A DNA stretch of 64,000 nucleotides from Fen-671 sp963794745 (GTDB taxonomy: Bacteria > Actinomycetota > Acidimicrobiia > Acidimicrobiales > Palsa-688): assembly GCA_963794745.1 (NCBI GenBank), contig CAWCEZ010000012.1, forward strand, positions 1-64,000. The letters run 5' to 3'. Shown here in pieces: positions 57,103 through 64,000 of this stretch (position 1 is the stretch's first letter; every line of letters begins with the position of its first letter). The position numbers and the translations under genes are program-made. The notes beneath the pieces were generated by a model that made no database searches, was not told where the DNA came from, and saw only the letters and a list, made by a program, of their open reading frames with translations.

Positions 57103-58351
57103 TCAGCTGAGCTTCAAGAAACCCTGGTTGTACAACCGCACCACGTTGGCCAACCCGACGCGCTCTTGGTAATGCTCGTCGACGCCTATGACCGTGGCGG
57201 ACTGGCAAACCGGCACCGTGACGGCACCGTCGGGCAGCGAGCTCTTGGCGGCTACCGCCTCGTCGAGGAAGGTCGCCGCGAGCTGGCTCGCAGCCATGTG
57301 GTCAGCCAACGCGGATGACATCGGCGAGCTCAGGTTCACGAGGGGGGCCCGACCACATCTCACGCTGGCGGGCGACGGCCTCGATGACGTTGTGGCCGAG
57401 GCCCCACATCGACAGCAGGTAGCCGCCGATGACCGGGTAGGTGGTGCCGAGATGGCGGACCTCGGCCTCGTCGGGCGAGGCGCCTCCGGCCACCTCGCTG
57501 GCGATTTCGACGAGCTTTGCCGGCGCCCGCTCGGCGACGATCAGCTCGCCTACGTCATGAAGCGTCCCGCTCACGTTTGCCTCGCATTTGGCGGCGCTCG
57601 TGCGCACCAGCTGGCCCATGATGTCTGCCACCGCAAGGGAATGAGCGTTGAACCTGGCGAGCCAATCGCTCGGCAGCAGCGGGCTAGGCGTGAAGGCACG
57701 GAAAACTGCGCTCGCCAGGGCAAAGTCGCGAAGCGTCTCGACTCCCAGGTAGGCCACCGCCTGGCGGAGGTCGCGGATCTCGGCTCGCAAACCAAAAAAT
57801 GACGAGTTGACGAGCTGAAGTACCTTGGCCACCATCGCAACGTCGCCGCCCATGATGTCTGCGATCTGGCCCAGCGAGCTGTCCTCATTGGCCAAGGCGG
57901 CGTCGACCGCCACGAGGTTTGCCGGCAGGCTCGGCAGCGCTCCTACCTCGGCGACGAGGCGCTGGGTGGCCTCGCTGAACAACCGGCCCTGCAGCCGAGT
58001 GGTGTGCTCGACGGCCCTGGCGAGGACTTCGATCCCACAGGATTTGCTCAGGCACTGGTTGGCGACTGGAAGGGTGCTCAGCATGGCGCCCCGGTCACCC
58101 GGGTTCGAAAGGGCGATCCTGGCGATCCGCGGGTAGCGCAATTTGGTTAACCTGAGGAAATCGGCGGCGCTCATCCCCGAGAGACGGGCGCTTGCAACCA
58201 CCGCGTCAACAGGGCGCTCACCCATCATGTACAGGGCAACATCAGCGCCTGGCACGAACGCAGTGTCCCAGCTCCCAACCCCGATGGCGAAGGTGTCCCG
58301 GAGCCCTCGTAGGCCCACTTCAGTGTCGTCGACGAACAGAACTGAAACCAT
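57103..58351 (-). CDS. Degenerate receiver-HDOD signalling protein, frameshifted
   Basis: Residues 1-110 are a receiver-like domain (VSVLFVDDTEVGLRGL) in which the phosphoacceptor Asp position is Ser54 (VVASARLSGM), while Asp8/Asp9 and Lys103 remain. Residues 130-330 are an HDOD domain (LPSLPANLVAVDAALANEDSSLGQIADIMGGD, VLQLVNSSFFGL, VAYLGVETLRDFALA, GTLHDVGELI). The frame stops at 57302. One extra base at 57305-57307 removed gives DVIRVADHMAASQLAATFL and continues to 57103 with a 60-residue tail. Role in signalling is inferred; no partner is adjacent. Confidence 0.85.
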
Positions 58352-58468
58352 CCAGGGCCCTTTCGGCTGGCGAGAACAGCAACCTAGGTGGTTTTGTCGG
58401 CAGATCGAGGGGCTGCCTTCAACGATGGGCCGCGCCCTGCGCTGGGAGCGAGACGGCCAGACCTGTAC

Positions 58469-60130
58469 CTAGAGGAGCTCGGCGGGCACAGGCGGTTCTT
58501 CAGCAGGCGTTGAGGCGCCTGCCGTTGGCGTTGGGCCTCCCGCTGCCCACTTGCGCAGCTCAATGTTCGGGATCAACCAGGTGAACACGAAGGCAAGAGC
58601 GGCGATCGGCACGGCTATGGCGAAGACGGTACCGATGGCCTCGGCGTAGCCGTTGACGATGCCCACGTGGACAGCGGAGGGCAGATTGCTAAGGAGCTTG
58701 GGCGTTACGTTCGACAGGTCGAAGCCATGGGGGATGGGGATCCCATGGAGGTGCTTCTTGACATCTGAGACGACCACGTTGGCAAAGACGGCCCCGAAGA
58801 TCGCAGTGCCGAACGAACCGCCGATCGAGCGGAAAAAGGTGGCTGCCGAGGTTGCAACACCGAGATCGCTGTGGGGCACGGCGTTTTGGACGATTATGAC
58901 GAGCACCTGCATGACGCCGCCGAGGCCCATCCCGAGCAAGACCATGTAAAGCGCCTCGAGAACGGGGGAAGTATGGACCTCCATACGCGACAGCAAGAAG
59001 ACGCCAACCGTCATGGCCGCAGATCCCGCGATCGGCCAAAAGCGGTACTTACCCGTCTTCGAGATAATCTGCCCTGACCCGATCGACACGACGAGCAGCC
59101 CCGCCATCAGCGGCAGGAGCTGGACGCCGGACAGGGTCGGCGAAATGCCGCGTACCACCTGGAAGAACGCCGGCAGGTAGACGATCGCGCCGAACATCGC
59201 GAAACCAACGATGAAGCCGACAACGCTCGTCACCCAGAATGTCCGCATCCTAAATAGGTGCAGCGGCAGGACGGGCTCGGTGGCGCGGCGCTCGACAACT
59301 ACGAACAAGCCCACGAGGAGCACGCCGAGGACGGCAAGGGTGATGATCGGTGCAGAGCCCCAGGCATAGCTGGTCCCGCCGAGGCTCGTGAACAGTACGA
59401 GGGAGGCGGCTGCGGCGGCGAGCACCGCGGCACCTAAGTAGTCGATGACATGGTGGACCTTGCCCAGGTGACCGGGCACCCGGCTGGCTACGACCACAAG
59501 GGCAACCGCACCGATCGGCAGGTTGATGTAGAAGATCCAGCGCCAGGAGAGGTAATCGACGAAGAACCCACCGAGCAGCGGCCCGACGATGCTGGCGAGG
59601 CCGAAGACGGCGCCGAAGAGGCCCACGTAGCGGCCCCGGTCGCGGGGCGAGACGATGTCGCCGATGATCGCTTGCGCCCCCACCATCAAGCCGCCGGCGC
59701 CGAGGCCCTGTGCCGAGCGAAAGGCGATGAGCTCGATCATCGAGTGGCTGAGCCCCGAGAAGGCCGACCCGATGAGGAATATCACGATCGACGCCTGGAA
59801 GAAAAACTTCCGCCCGTACTGGTCGCCGAGCTTGCCCCACAGTGGAGTAGACACGGTGGCGGCCAGCAGGTACGCAGTCACGACCCACGCGATGTGGGAA
59901 CCGCCACCGAGGTCGCCCACGATGGTGGGGAGCGCGGTGGACACGATCGTCTGGTCGAGCGCGGCGAGCAGCATCCCGAGCATCAATGCCCCGATGATCA
60001 CGAGCACTCGGCGATGGTCTAGGTCCGGCACCGCTTGGTCAGGGGCCACGCCGGCGGCGGCGCCGTTGCTGGCGCCGTTGCTGGCGCCGTTGCTAGGCGG
60101 TGCTGAAGATGTCGGGCTGCTCGCGCTCAT
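58469..60130 (-). CDS. MFS drug-efflux transporter (EmrB/QacA type)
   Basis: A 553-residue, 14-TM exporter. LDQTIVSTALPTIVGDLGG in TM1, GKLGDQYGRKFFFQ (motif A) and GSLFGP-type motif C region ASIVGPLLGGFFVDYLSWRWIFYINLPIG are present. The N-terminal leader has three NGAS repeats. ATG 60130 is chosen because it overlaps the corrected TetR stop as ATGA and has GAAAGGA upstream. Regulated with the TetR gene in one operon. Confidence 0.93.
   Translation of the reverse strand: MSASSPTSSAPPSNGASNGASNGAAAGVAPDQAVPDLDHRRVLVIIGALMLGMLLAALDQTIVSTALPTIVGDLGGGSHIAWVVTAYLLAATVSTPLWGKLGDQYGRKFFFQASIVIFLIGSAFSGLSHSMIELIAFRSAQGLGAGGLMVGAQAIIGDIVSPRDRGRYVGLFGAVFGLASIVGPLLGGFFVDYLSWRWIFYINLPIGAVALVVVASRVPGHLGKVHHVIDYLGAAVLAAAAASLVLFTSLGGTSYAWGSAPIITLAVLGVLLVGLFVVVERRATEPVLPLHLFRMRTFWVTSVVGFIVGFAMFGAIVYLPAFFQVVRGISPTLSGVQLLPLMAGLLVVSIGSGQIISKTGKYRFWPIAGSAAMTVGVFLLSRMEVHTSPVLEALYMVLLGMGLGGVMQVLVIIVQNAVPHSDLGVATSAATFFRSIGGSFGTAIFGAVFANVVVSDVKKHLHGIPIPHGFDLSNVTPKLLSNLPSAVHVGIVNGYAEAIGTVFAIAVPIAALAFVFTWLIPNIELRKWAAGGPTPTAGASTPAEEPPVPAELL
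60059..60094. repeat. Three tandem 12-bp units in the MFS leader
   Basis: GGCGCCGTTGCT is repeated three times and codes for SNGA units in the cytosolic leader of the exporter. Copy-number variation here would stay in frame. Confidence 0.8.
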
Positions 60131-60904
60131 TGGCTCGTCCTTTCTGCAGAGGTCTGGTCTACCGGGACGGGTTGGCAAACGGGAGCTCTCAATTTCTGCC
60201 CGGTCCCAATGGCGTCTGCGACAATGCTGCGAAGTTCACACTGCTCCGGGAACCCCTCGGCGAGGCATTGGAATGCGGCACCAGTCAGGCGCTCCAGTGT
60301 CACCGCACCACCTATTCCTGCCCACATCATCACCACTGCACGCATGGCGCCCATTGACGGCGCTCACCAGGAGCAGGGGGTAGGGGTCGCGGTCAGCTTC
60401 GGTGCCGAGCCGTTCAGCGAGAGCGCCGGCGAGGACCCGCTCGACGGCCGCCATGTGGGCGGCTTGGGCCGCTCGCAGGTGTGGGTCGACGTTGGCTGCC
60501 TTCATGCGGGCAAGCCACGCTCCCGGGTCCCCGCCAAGCTCGTCGAGCTCCTCAGCAACGGCGCACGCTTCTCCAACGAGCGCCGCACGAAGCGCGTCCA
60601 AGGGGGCCACGTCCAATGGCTGGTCGAGGAGCCGCTGACGGAGCCCTTCGGTACGTTCTTGGTCTGCTCCGAACAGCGCCGCTTCCTTCGAGGGGAAGTA
60701 GTTGAAGAAGGTCCGCGGCGAGATGTCGGCCGCCTCGGCGATGTCTTCGACGGTCACGTGCCCGAAACCTCGTTCGGCGATCAGGCCGAGGGCGACGCGG
60801 CGGATGGAGCGGCGGGTCGCGAGCTTCTTGCGCTCACGCAGCGAAGGCCGCTGCTGGTCGGCGGCGTCCGTCCCGTCCGCGGTCCCGTCTGCGATGATTG
60901 CCAT
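60127..60904 (-). CDS. TetR-family regulator, frameshifted near its end
   Basis: Repressor of the downstream efflux gene. The helix-turn-helix is ATRRSIRRVALGLIAERGFGHVTVEDIAEAADISPRTFFNYFPSKEAALFG. The ligand domain breaks at 60350-60352, where CCC should be CC on the plus strand. Corrected, it reads SAVNGAMRAVVMMWAGIGGAVTLERLTGAAFQCLAEGF and ends at 60127. That end overlaps the MFS start as ATGA, which supports the correction. Start ATG 60904 (MAIIADG); uncorrected, the frame would end at 60236. Confidence 0.88.
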
Positions 60905-60910
60905 GCACTC

Positions 60911-60926
60911 AGTGTAATCTTGCACT
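60911..60926. promoter_or_regulatory. Near-palindrome, candidate TetR operator
   Basis: AGTGTAATCTTGCACT is symmetric at six of eight base pairs and lies just upstream of the TetR ATG. The right half, TAATCTTGCACT, recurs at 60932-60943. Placement and symmetry suggest autorepression. Confidence 0.6.
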
Positions 60927-61043
60927 CGAGATAATCTTGCACTATCCACAGATATTGCCTATTGGTTAACTCTACACAGACTGTAAGTTTCCCGAGAGGA
61001 CCTTTGGCCGCCGGTGGGCGACCTCTCGAGAACGGAGAACGAC

Positions 61044-61814
61044 GTGGCAAGCGACCCCTCGGAGTGGATAAGCGCTTGGCGGACCTCTCAGGACATCCTG
61101 ACGACCGCCGCGGGCACCTTGGACGTGGACCAGCTCGAACAGCCTTCGTACGACTCCGAGTGGTCCATCGCCCAGGTGTTGTCCCATATCGGGTCACAGG
61201 CTGAGATCTTCGAGCTGCTCCTCAGCGCCGGCCTGAGCGGGGGAGACCCGCCCGGCCAGGAGGACTTCGCACCGATCTGGCAGCGTTGGAACGCCCGCAG
61301 CCCGCAGGCGCAGGCGACCGACGCCCTTGCGGTAAACGAAGCCCTTCTGGAGCGCTTCGAGTCGCTAGACGACGACGAGCGCGAGCGGTTCCACCTAGAG
61401 ACGTGGGGGATGGACCTCGACCTTGCCGGGCTGGCCAGCCTGCGCGCTGGAGAGCACGCCGTTCATACCTGGGACGTAGTCGTGATGCTCGACCCGACGG
61501 CGACCGTTGCCCCCGATGCCGTAGACCTCTTGGTCGACACCCTTGACCGCGTCGCAGGACGGGCCAAGGCAGACGGTAAGAAGCGCCGGATCGAAGTGGC
61601 CACGAGCAGCCCCGAAAGGCACTTCACCCTGGAGACGGGCGACTCGGTGAAGCTTGTAGCTTTCGAGCCGGACGATTACGAAGCCGAGCTGCGGCTTCCC
61701 GCGGAGGCCTTCCTGCGCCTCCTGTACGGGCGCCTCGACCCCGCCCACACGCCTCCCCTCGAGGCGCGCGGCGTCGACCTCGACGAACTGCGTGCCGTCT
61801 TCCCGGGTTTCTGA
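61044..61814 (+). CDS. Maleylpyruvate isomerase N-terminal-domain (MDMPI/DinB-type) protein
   Basis: A 256-residue protein. The family opening WRTSQDILTTAAGTLDVDQLEQPSYDSEWSIAQVLSHIGSQAEIFELLL is followed by SLRAGEHAVHTWDVVVMLDP, the conserved His-x2-His-x-Trp-Asp segment. The C-terminal SCP2-like region ends with YGRLDPAHTPPLE. GTG 61044 has GGAGAAC upstream and is preferred to GTG 61014. Probably mycothiol-linked; its reaction is unknown. It is divergent from the TetR gene. Confidence 0.85.
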   Translation: MASDPSEWISAWRTSQDILTTAAGTLDVDQLEQPSYDSEWSIAQVLSHIGSQAEIFELLLSAGLSGGDPPGQEDFAPIWQRWNARSPQAQATDALAVNEALLERFESLDDDERERFHLETWGMDLDLAGLASLRAGEHAVHTWDVVVMLDPTATVAPDAVDLLVDTLDRVAGRAKADGKKRRIEVATSSPERHFTLETGDSVKLVAFEPDDYEAELRLPAEAFLRLLYGRLDPAHTPPLEARGVDLDELRAVFPGF

Positions 61815-61874
61815 GCCCTGCCCACAAGCCTGCCCCAGAACCCGTTGACCCAGAACTGTTGAAAGGACAACCCA

Positions 61875-62279
61875 TTGCGGTTCCTGAAGCCTCGTAACCT
61901 CCCCACCCGGGTGGCGACCGGCGCCTATATCCTCCACACCGGTCTGGACAAGTGGCGTGGCACCGAGGAGACGGCCAAGGCAGTCCACGGCATGGCCGCC
62001 GGTGCGTACCCGATGTTCAAGGACATGGCACCGACCCGCTTCCTGCGGCTCCTCGCCGCCTCCGAGATGGCCGTCGGCACTGCCCTTCTCCTCCCGTTCG
62101 TCTCGAACAGGCGCGCCGGGTTGGCCCTCACCGGGTTCTCCGGGGGCCTCGTCTACATGTACCTGCGTACCCCCGCTCTCCACAAGCCGGGGAGCTACTG
62201 GCCGACGCCGGCCGGCACCGGTGTCAGCAAAGACATCTGGATGCTCGGGATCGGCCTCGGTCTTCTTGTAGATCCCTAG
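61875..62279 (+). CDS. Small DoxX-like membrane protein
   Basis: A 134-residue protein from TTG 61875, which has GAAAGGAC upstream. Three to four hydrophobic stretches (RVATGAYILHTGLDKW, LLAASEMAVGTALLLPFV, AGLALTGFSGGLVYMYL, MLGIGLGLL) resemble DoxX-type proteins, but the match is weak. It follows the maleylpyruvate-isomerase-like gene by 60 bases. Confidence 0.7.
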   Translation: MRFLKPRNLPTRVATGAYILHTGLDKWRGTEETAKAVHGMAAGAYPMFKDMAPTRFLRLLAASEMAVGTALLLPFVSNRRAGLALTGFSGGLVYMYLRTPALHKPGSYWPTPAGTGVSKDIWMLGIGLGLLVDP

Positions 62280-62297
62280 GAGCTCTAACCTGCGCTC

Positions 62298-63573
62298 GTG
62301 AGGCTGCATTTGTTGGCCCTAAGCGTCGGGGGGTTCTCCGACGACATCGGGAGGAGCCTGAAAGAGGGCTTTTTCATGTTCTACGAGACGGCGTGGGCCC
62401 TCGTGCTCGGCTTTGGGATCTCGGGAGCAGTGCAGGCGTTTGTGCCACGCGGCGCGATGCAGCGGCGTCTCCCGGACCACGGGCCACGGTCGGTCCTGCG
62501 CGCCTCATTGTACGGCGCCATCTCCTCATCGTGTTCGTACGCGGCATCCGCGACCGCCAAGTCGCTGTTCCAAAAAGGGGCAGATTTCGTCGCGTCGATG
62601 GTTTTCATGTTCGCATCCACAAACCTGGTCGTCGAGCTGGGTGTGGTGCTGGCCGTGTTGATCGGCTGGCAGTTCGTGGCAGCAGAGTTCGTCGGCGGGG
62701 CCATCATGATCGCGCTACTAGCCATAGCGGGCGGTCTTTTTCTGCGGGGCCGGGCATTGGACGAAGCCAGGCGACGCGTTGGCGCCCCGCCCGCGGGCCA
62801 CTGCGGGCAGGAGCCCGAGCCGGAGCAGCAAAACGCGGCTTGGTCGCATCCGTTCCGTTGCGGGTTGGTCGGACGCGGCAAGCTACACGATGTCCGACAT
62901 CGCCATGTTGCGTCGCGAGATGCTTGTCGGGTTCGGGGTGGCCGGCTTTCTTGCCGTGCTGGTCCCGGTCCACATTTGGGGCGATGTGTTCTTACGGGGC
63001 CATGGCGCATTGACGACCCTCGAGAACGCAGTAGTCGGGCCGTTCATTGCGATCATCAGCTTTGTGTGCTCAATCGGCAACGTCCCGCTCGCGGCGGCAC
63101 TGTGGAACGGCGGCATCAGCTTCGGCGGCGTAGTCAGCTTTATTTTCGCCGACCTCATCACGATGCCTCTGCTCGTTATCTACCGCAAGCTCTACGGGGG
63201 CCGAATGGCGTTGCGAATGCTCGGAGTGTTCTGGTGCGTCATGGCGCTTGCCGGGCTCGCAACCGAGGGTCTCTTCCGGGCGGCCGACCTGGTGCCGACG
63301 ACCCGGACGACCACAATTGTCGCCGAGCGCTTTTCCTGGGGCTTTACAAGCATTCTCGACATCGCCTTTGTCGGCGTCTTCGCGGCCCTATGGGTGCTCG
63401 CGCACAGCCGAGGTGCACTGGGCGGCGGGTCACGGTACGCTACCGACCCCGTGTGCGGCATGCAGGTCGAAATGACGCAGGCACCAGAGTCGCTCACTTA
63501 CGGAGGCGCTACCTTGTACTTCTGCTCCGGTCACTGCCGCGACCGCTTCGCCGGCCGTGCCGCCCATTCCTAA
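62298..63573 (+). CDS. UPF0718/ArsP-like permease with C-terminal YHS domain, frameshifted
   Basis: An 8-TM permease-like protein. The first half has AISSSCSYAASATAKSLFQKGADFVASMVFMFASTNLVVELG, the second half FVCSIGNVPLAAALWNGGISFGGVVSFIFADLITMPLLVIYRK; these paired Cys/Asn-rich motifs are typical of the family. The end is a YHS metal-binding domain (DPVCGMQVEM...LYFCSGHCRDRF). The first frame runs to about 62830 and the second is in use from about 62865 (RIRSVAGWSDAASYTMSDI), joined by one base fewer, possibly in the A-run at 62830-62833. A metal or metalloid exporter is likely but unproven. Confidence 0.85.
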
Positions 63574-63601
63574 CCGTGCCCACTCCTGACCGGGACCGCT
63601 G

Positions 63602-64000
63602 CTAAGCCGAGACTGGTCCTTGAGCGACGACCGGGGTAGTGGGGACGGGGGTCCCGCCGGAGGGCTCGGCGGTCACCATGAGAAGTGTCATCGCTGGCTC
63701 GACACGGAACGGGACATCGCGTGGCGCAGCGCCCAAGACGCCGAGGGACACGACCTTGCCCGAAGCGAGCGCCCACAGTTGGTAAGTGTGGCCTGCCGGC
63801 AGGGTGGCGAAATCGTCGTCGACCCAATAGGCAGTTCCATCGGGCAAGACCACGACGCGTGCTCGTGCCGGCGACGTCTTGTCGGTGAGCTCGACGCTGC
63901 GGCTAGCCGGGTTTTCGATGGCCAGGGTAACGAGCTCGCCCACCCCGCGCTCTCCCAGTGACGCCTGTAGTTGGCTGACCCGGTTGTCGAGATTGACGAC
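63602..64000 (-). CDS. Anti-sigma-K factor RskA-type C-terminal domain, 5' end outside window
   Basis: The visible 132 residues are the extracytoplasmic part of an RskA-like anti-sigma factor: a helix (DNRVSQLQASLGERGVGELV), then beta-rich ARARVVVLPDGTAYWVDDDFATLPAGHTYQLWALASGKVVSLGVLG. The typical ending is APRDVPFRVEPAMTLLMVTAEPSGGTPVPTTPVVAQG. The frame is open to the window edge, so the zinc-finger and TM parts, and any cognate sigma gene, lie beyond it. Confidence 0.85.
   Translation of the reverse strand, partial: VVNLDNRVSQLQASLGERGVGELVTLAIENPASRSVELTDKTSPARARVVVLPDGTAYWVDDDFATLPAGHTYQLWALASGKVVSLGVLGAAPRDVPFRVEPAMTLLMVTAEPSGGTPVPTTPVVAQGPVSA

Overview
The window is GC-rich, densely coding bacterial DNA that looks actinobacterial, possibly Acidimicrobiia-like; this is inference from gene content. 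Supporting features are two mycothiol-type maleylpyruvate isomerase-fold proteins, LLM/F420-type flavin oxidoreductases, an ECF41 sigma factor, an RskA-type anti-sigma factor, a sugar ABC importer without its own ATPase, NrdR-controlled class I ribonucleotide reductase and frequent GTG/TTG starts. I saw no rRNA, tRNA, CRISPR array, IS element or phage gene. No gene-free stretch exceeds about 200 bases.

Layout: 0-7 kb holds pyruvate phosphate dikinase, a Pro/Thr-tailed exported protein, a large secreted repeat protein and a SRAP protein. 7-13 kb holds a UvrD-type helicase, a YihY-family membrane protein, a FrnE/DsbA-type protein and a scar where a 5'-truncated LuxR-type regulator and a 5'-truncated, frameshifted carbamate kinase meet head to head. 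12-17 kb carries central sugar metabolism: rpiA, a HAD phosphatase, and pgl-zwf. 17-22 kb has small secreted and hypothetical proteins, an HxlR regulator divergent from a drug-efflux MFS, an FMN reductase and an LLM oxidoreductase.

22-29 kb is a signalling cluster. It holds a hemerythrin-ECF41 sigma operon with a candidate autoregulated promoter, a STAS-SpoIIE phosphatase pair, and a MerR-receiver fusion translationally overlapped with a double-domain KaiC-like ATPase. 29-36 kb has a MerR-controlled MFS exporter, an MFS carrier with an unusual cytosolic tail, a zinc alcohol dehydrogenase, an aquaporin and a maleylpyruvate-isomerase-like enzyme. 36-43 kb is a glycolate-use operon, malate synthase G followed by glcD-glcE-glcF. 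It would convert glycolate to glyoxylate and then malate. 43-49 kb has a secreted protein, a PfkB sugar kinase with a sugar ABC importer, and a VapBC-like toxin-antitoxin pair. 49-54 kb has nrdAB under two NrdR boxes, facing a B12-binding-domain regulator. 54-64 kb has an MMPL transporter, Ohr, an HDOD protein with a degenerate receiver, a TetR-MFS efflux operon, a maleylpyruvate-isomerase-like protein, a permease-YHS fusion and the end of an RskA anti-sigma gene.

About fifteen genes or gene parts are interrupted by single-base indels, mostly one extra base and often in a G/C or A run. In most cases one base restores a family-consistent protein. Because core metabolic genes (zwf, malate synthase) are hit as often as accessory ones, residual sequencing or assembly error is the simplest explanation. 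The carbamate kinase/LuxR remnants are different and look like true decay. Frameshifted genes are given below as single spanning features with the break described.
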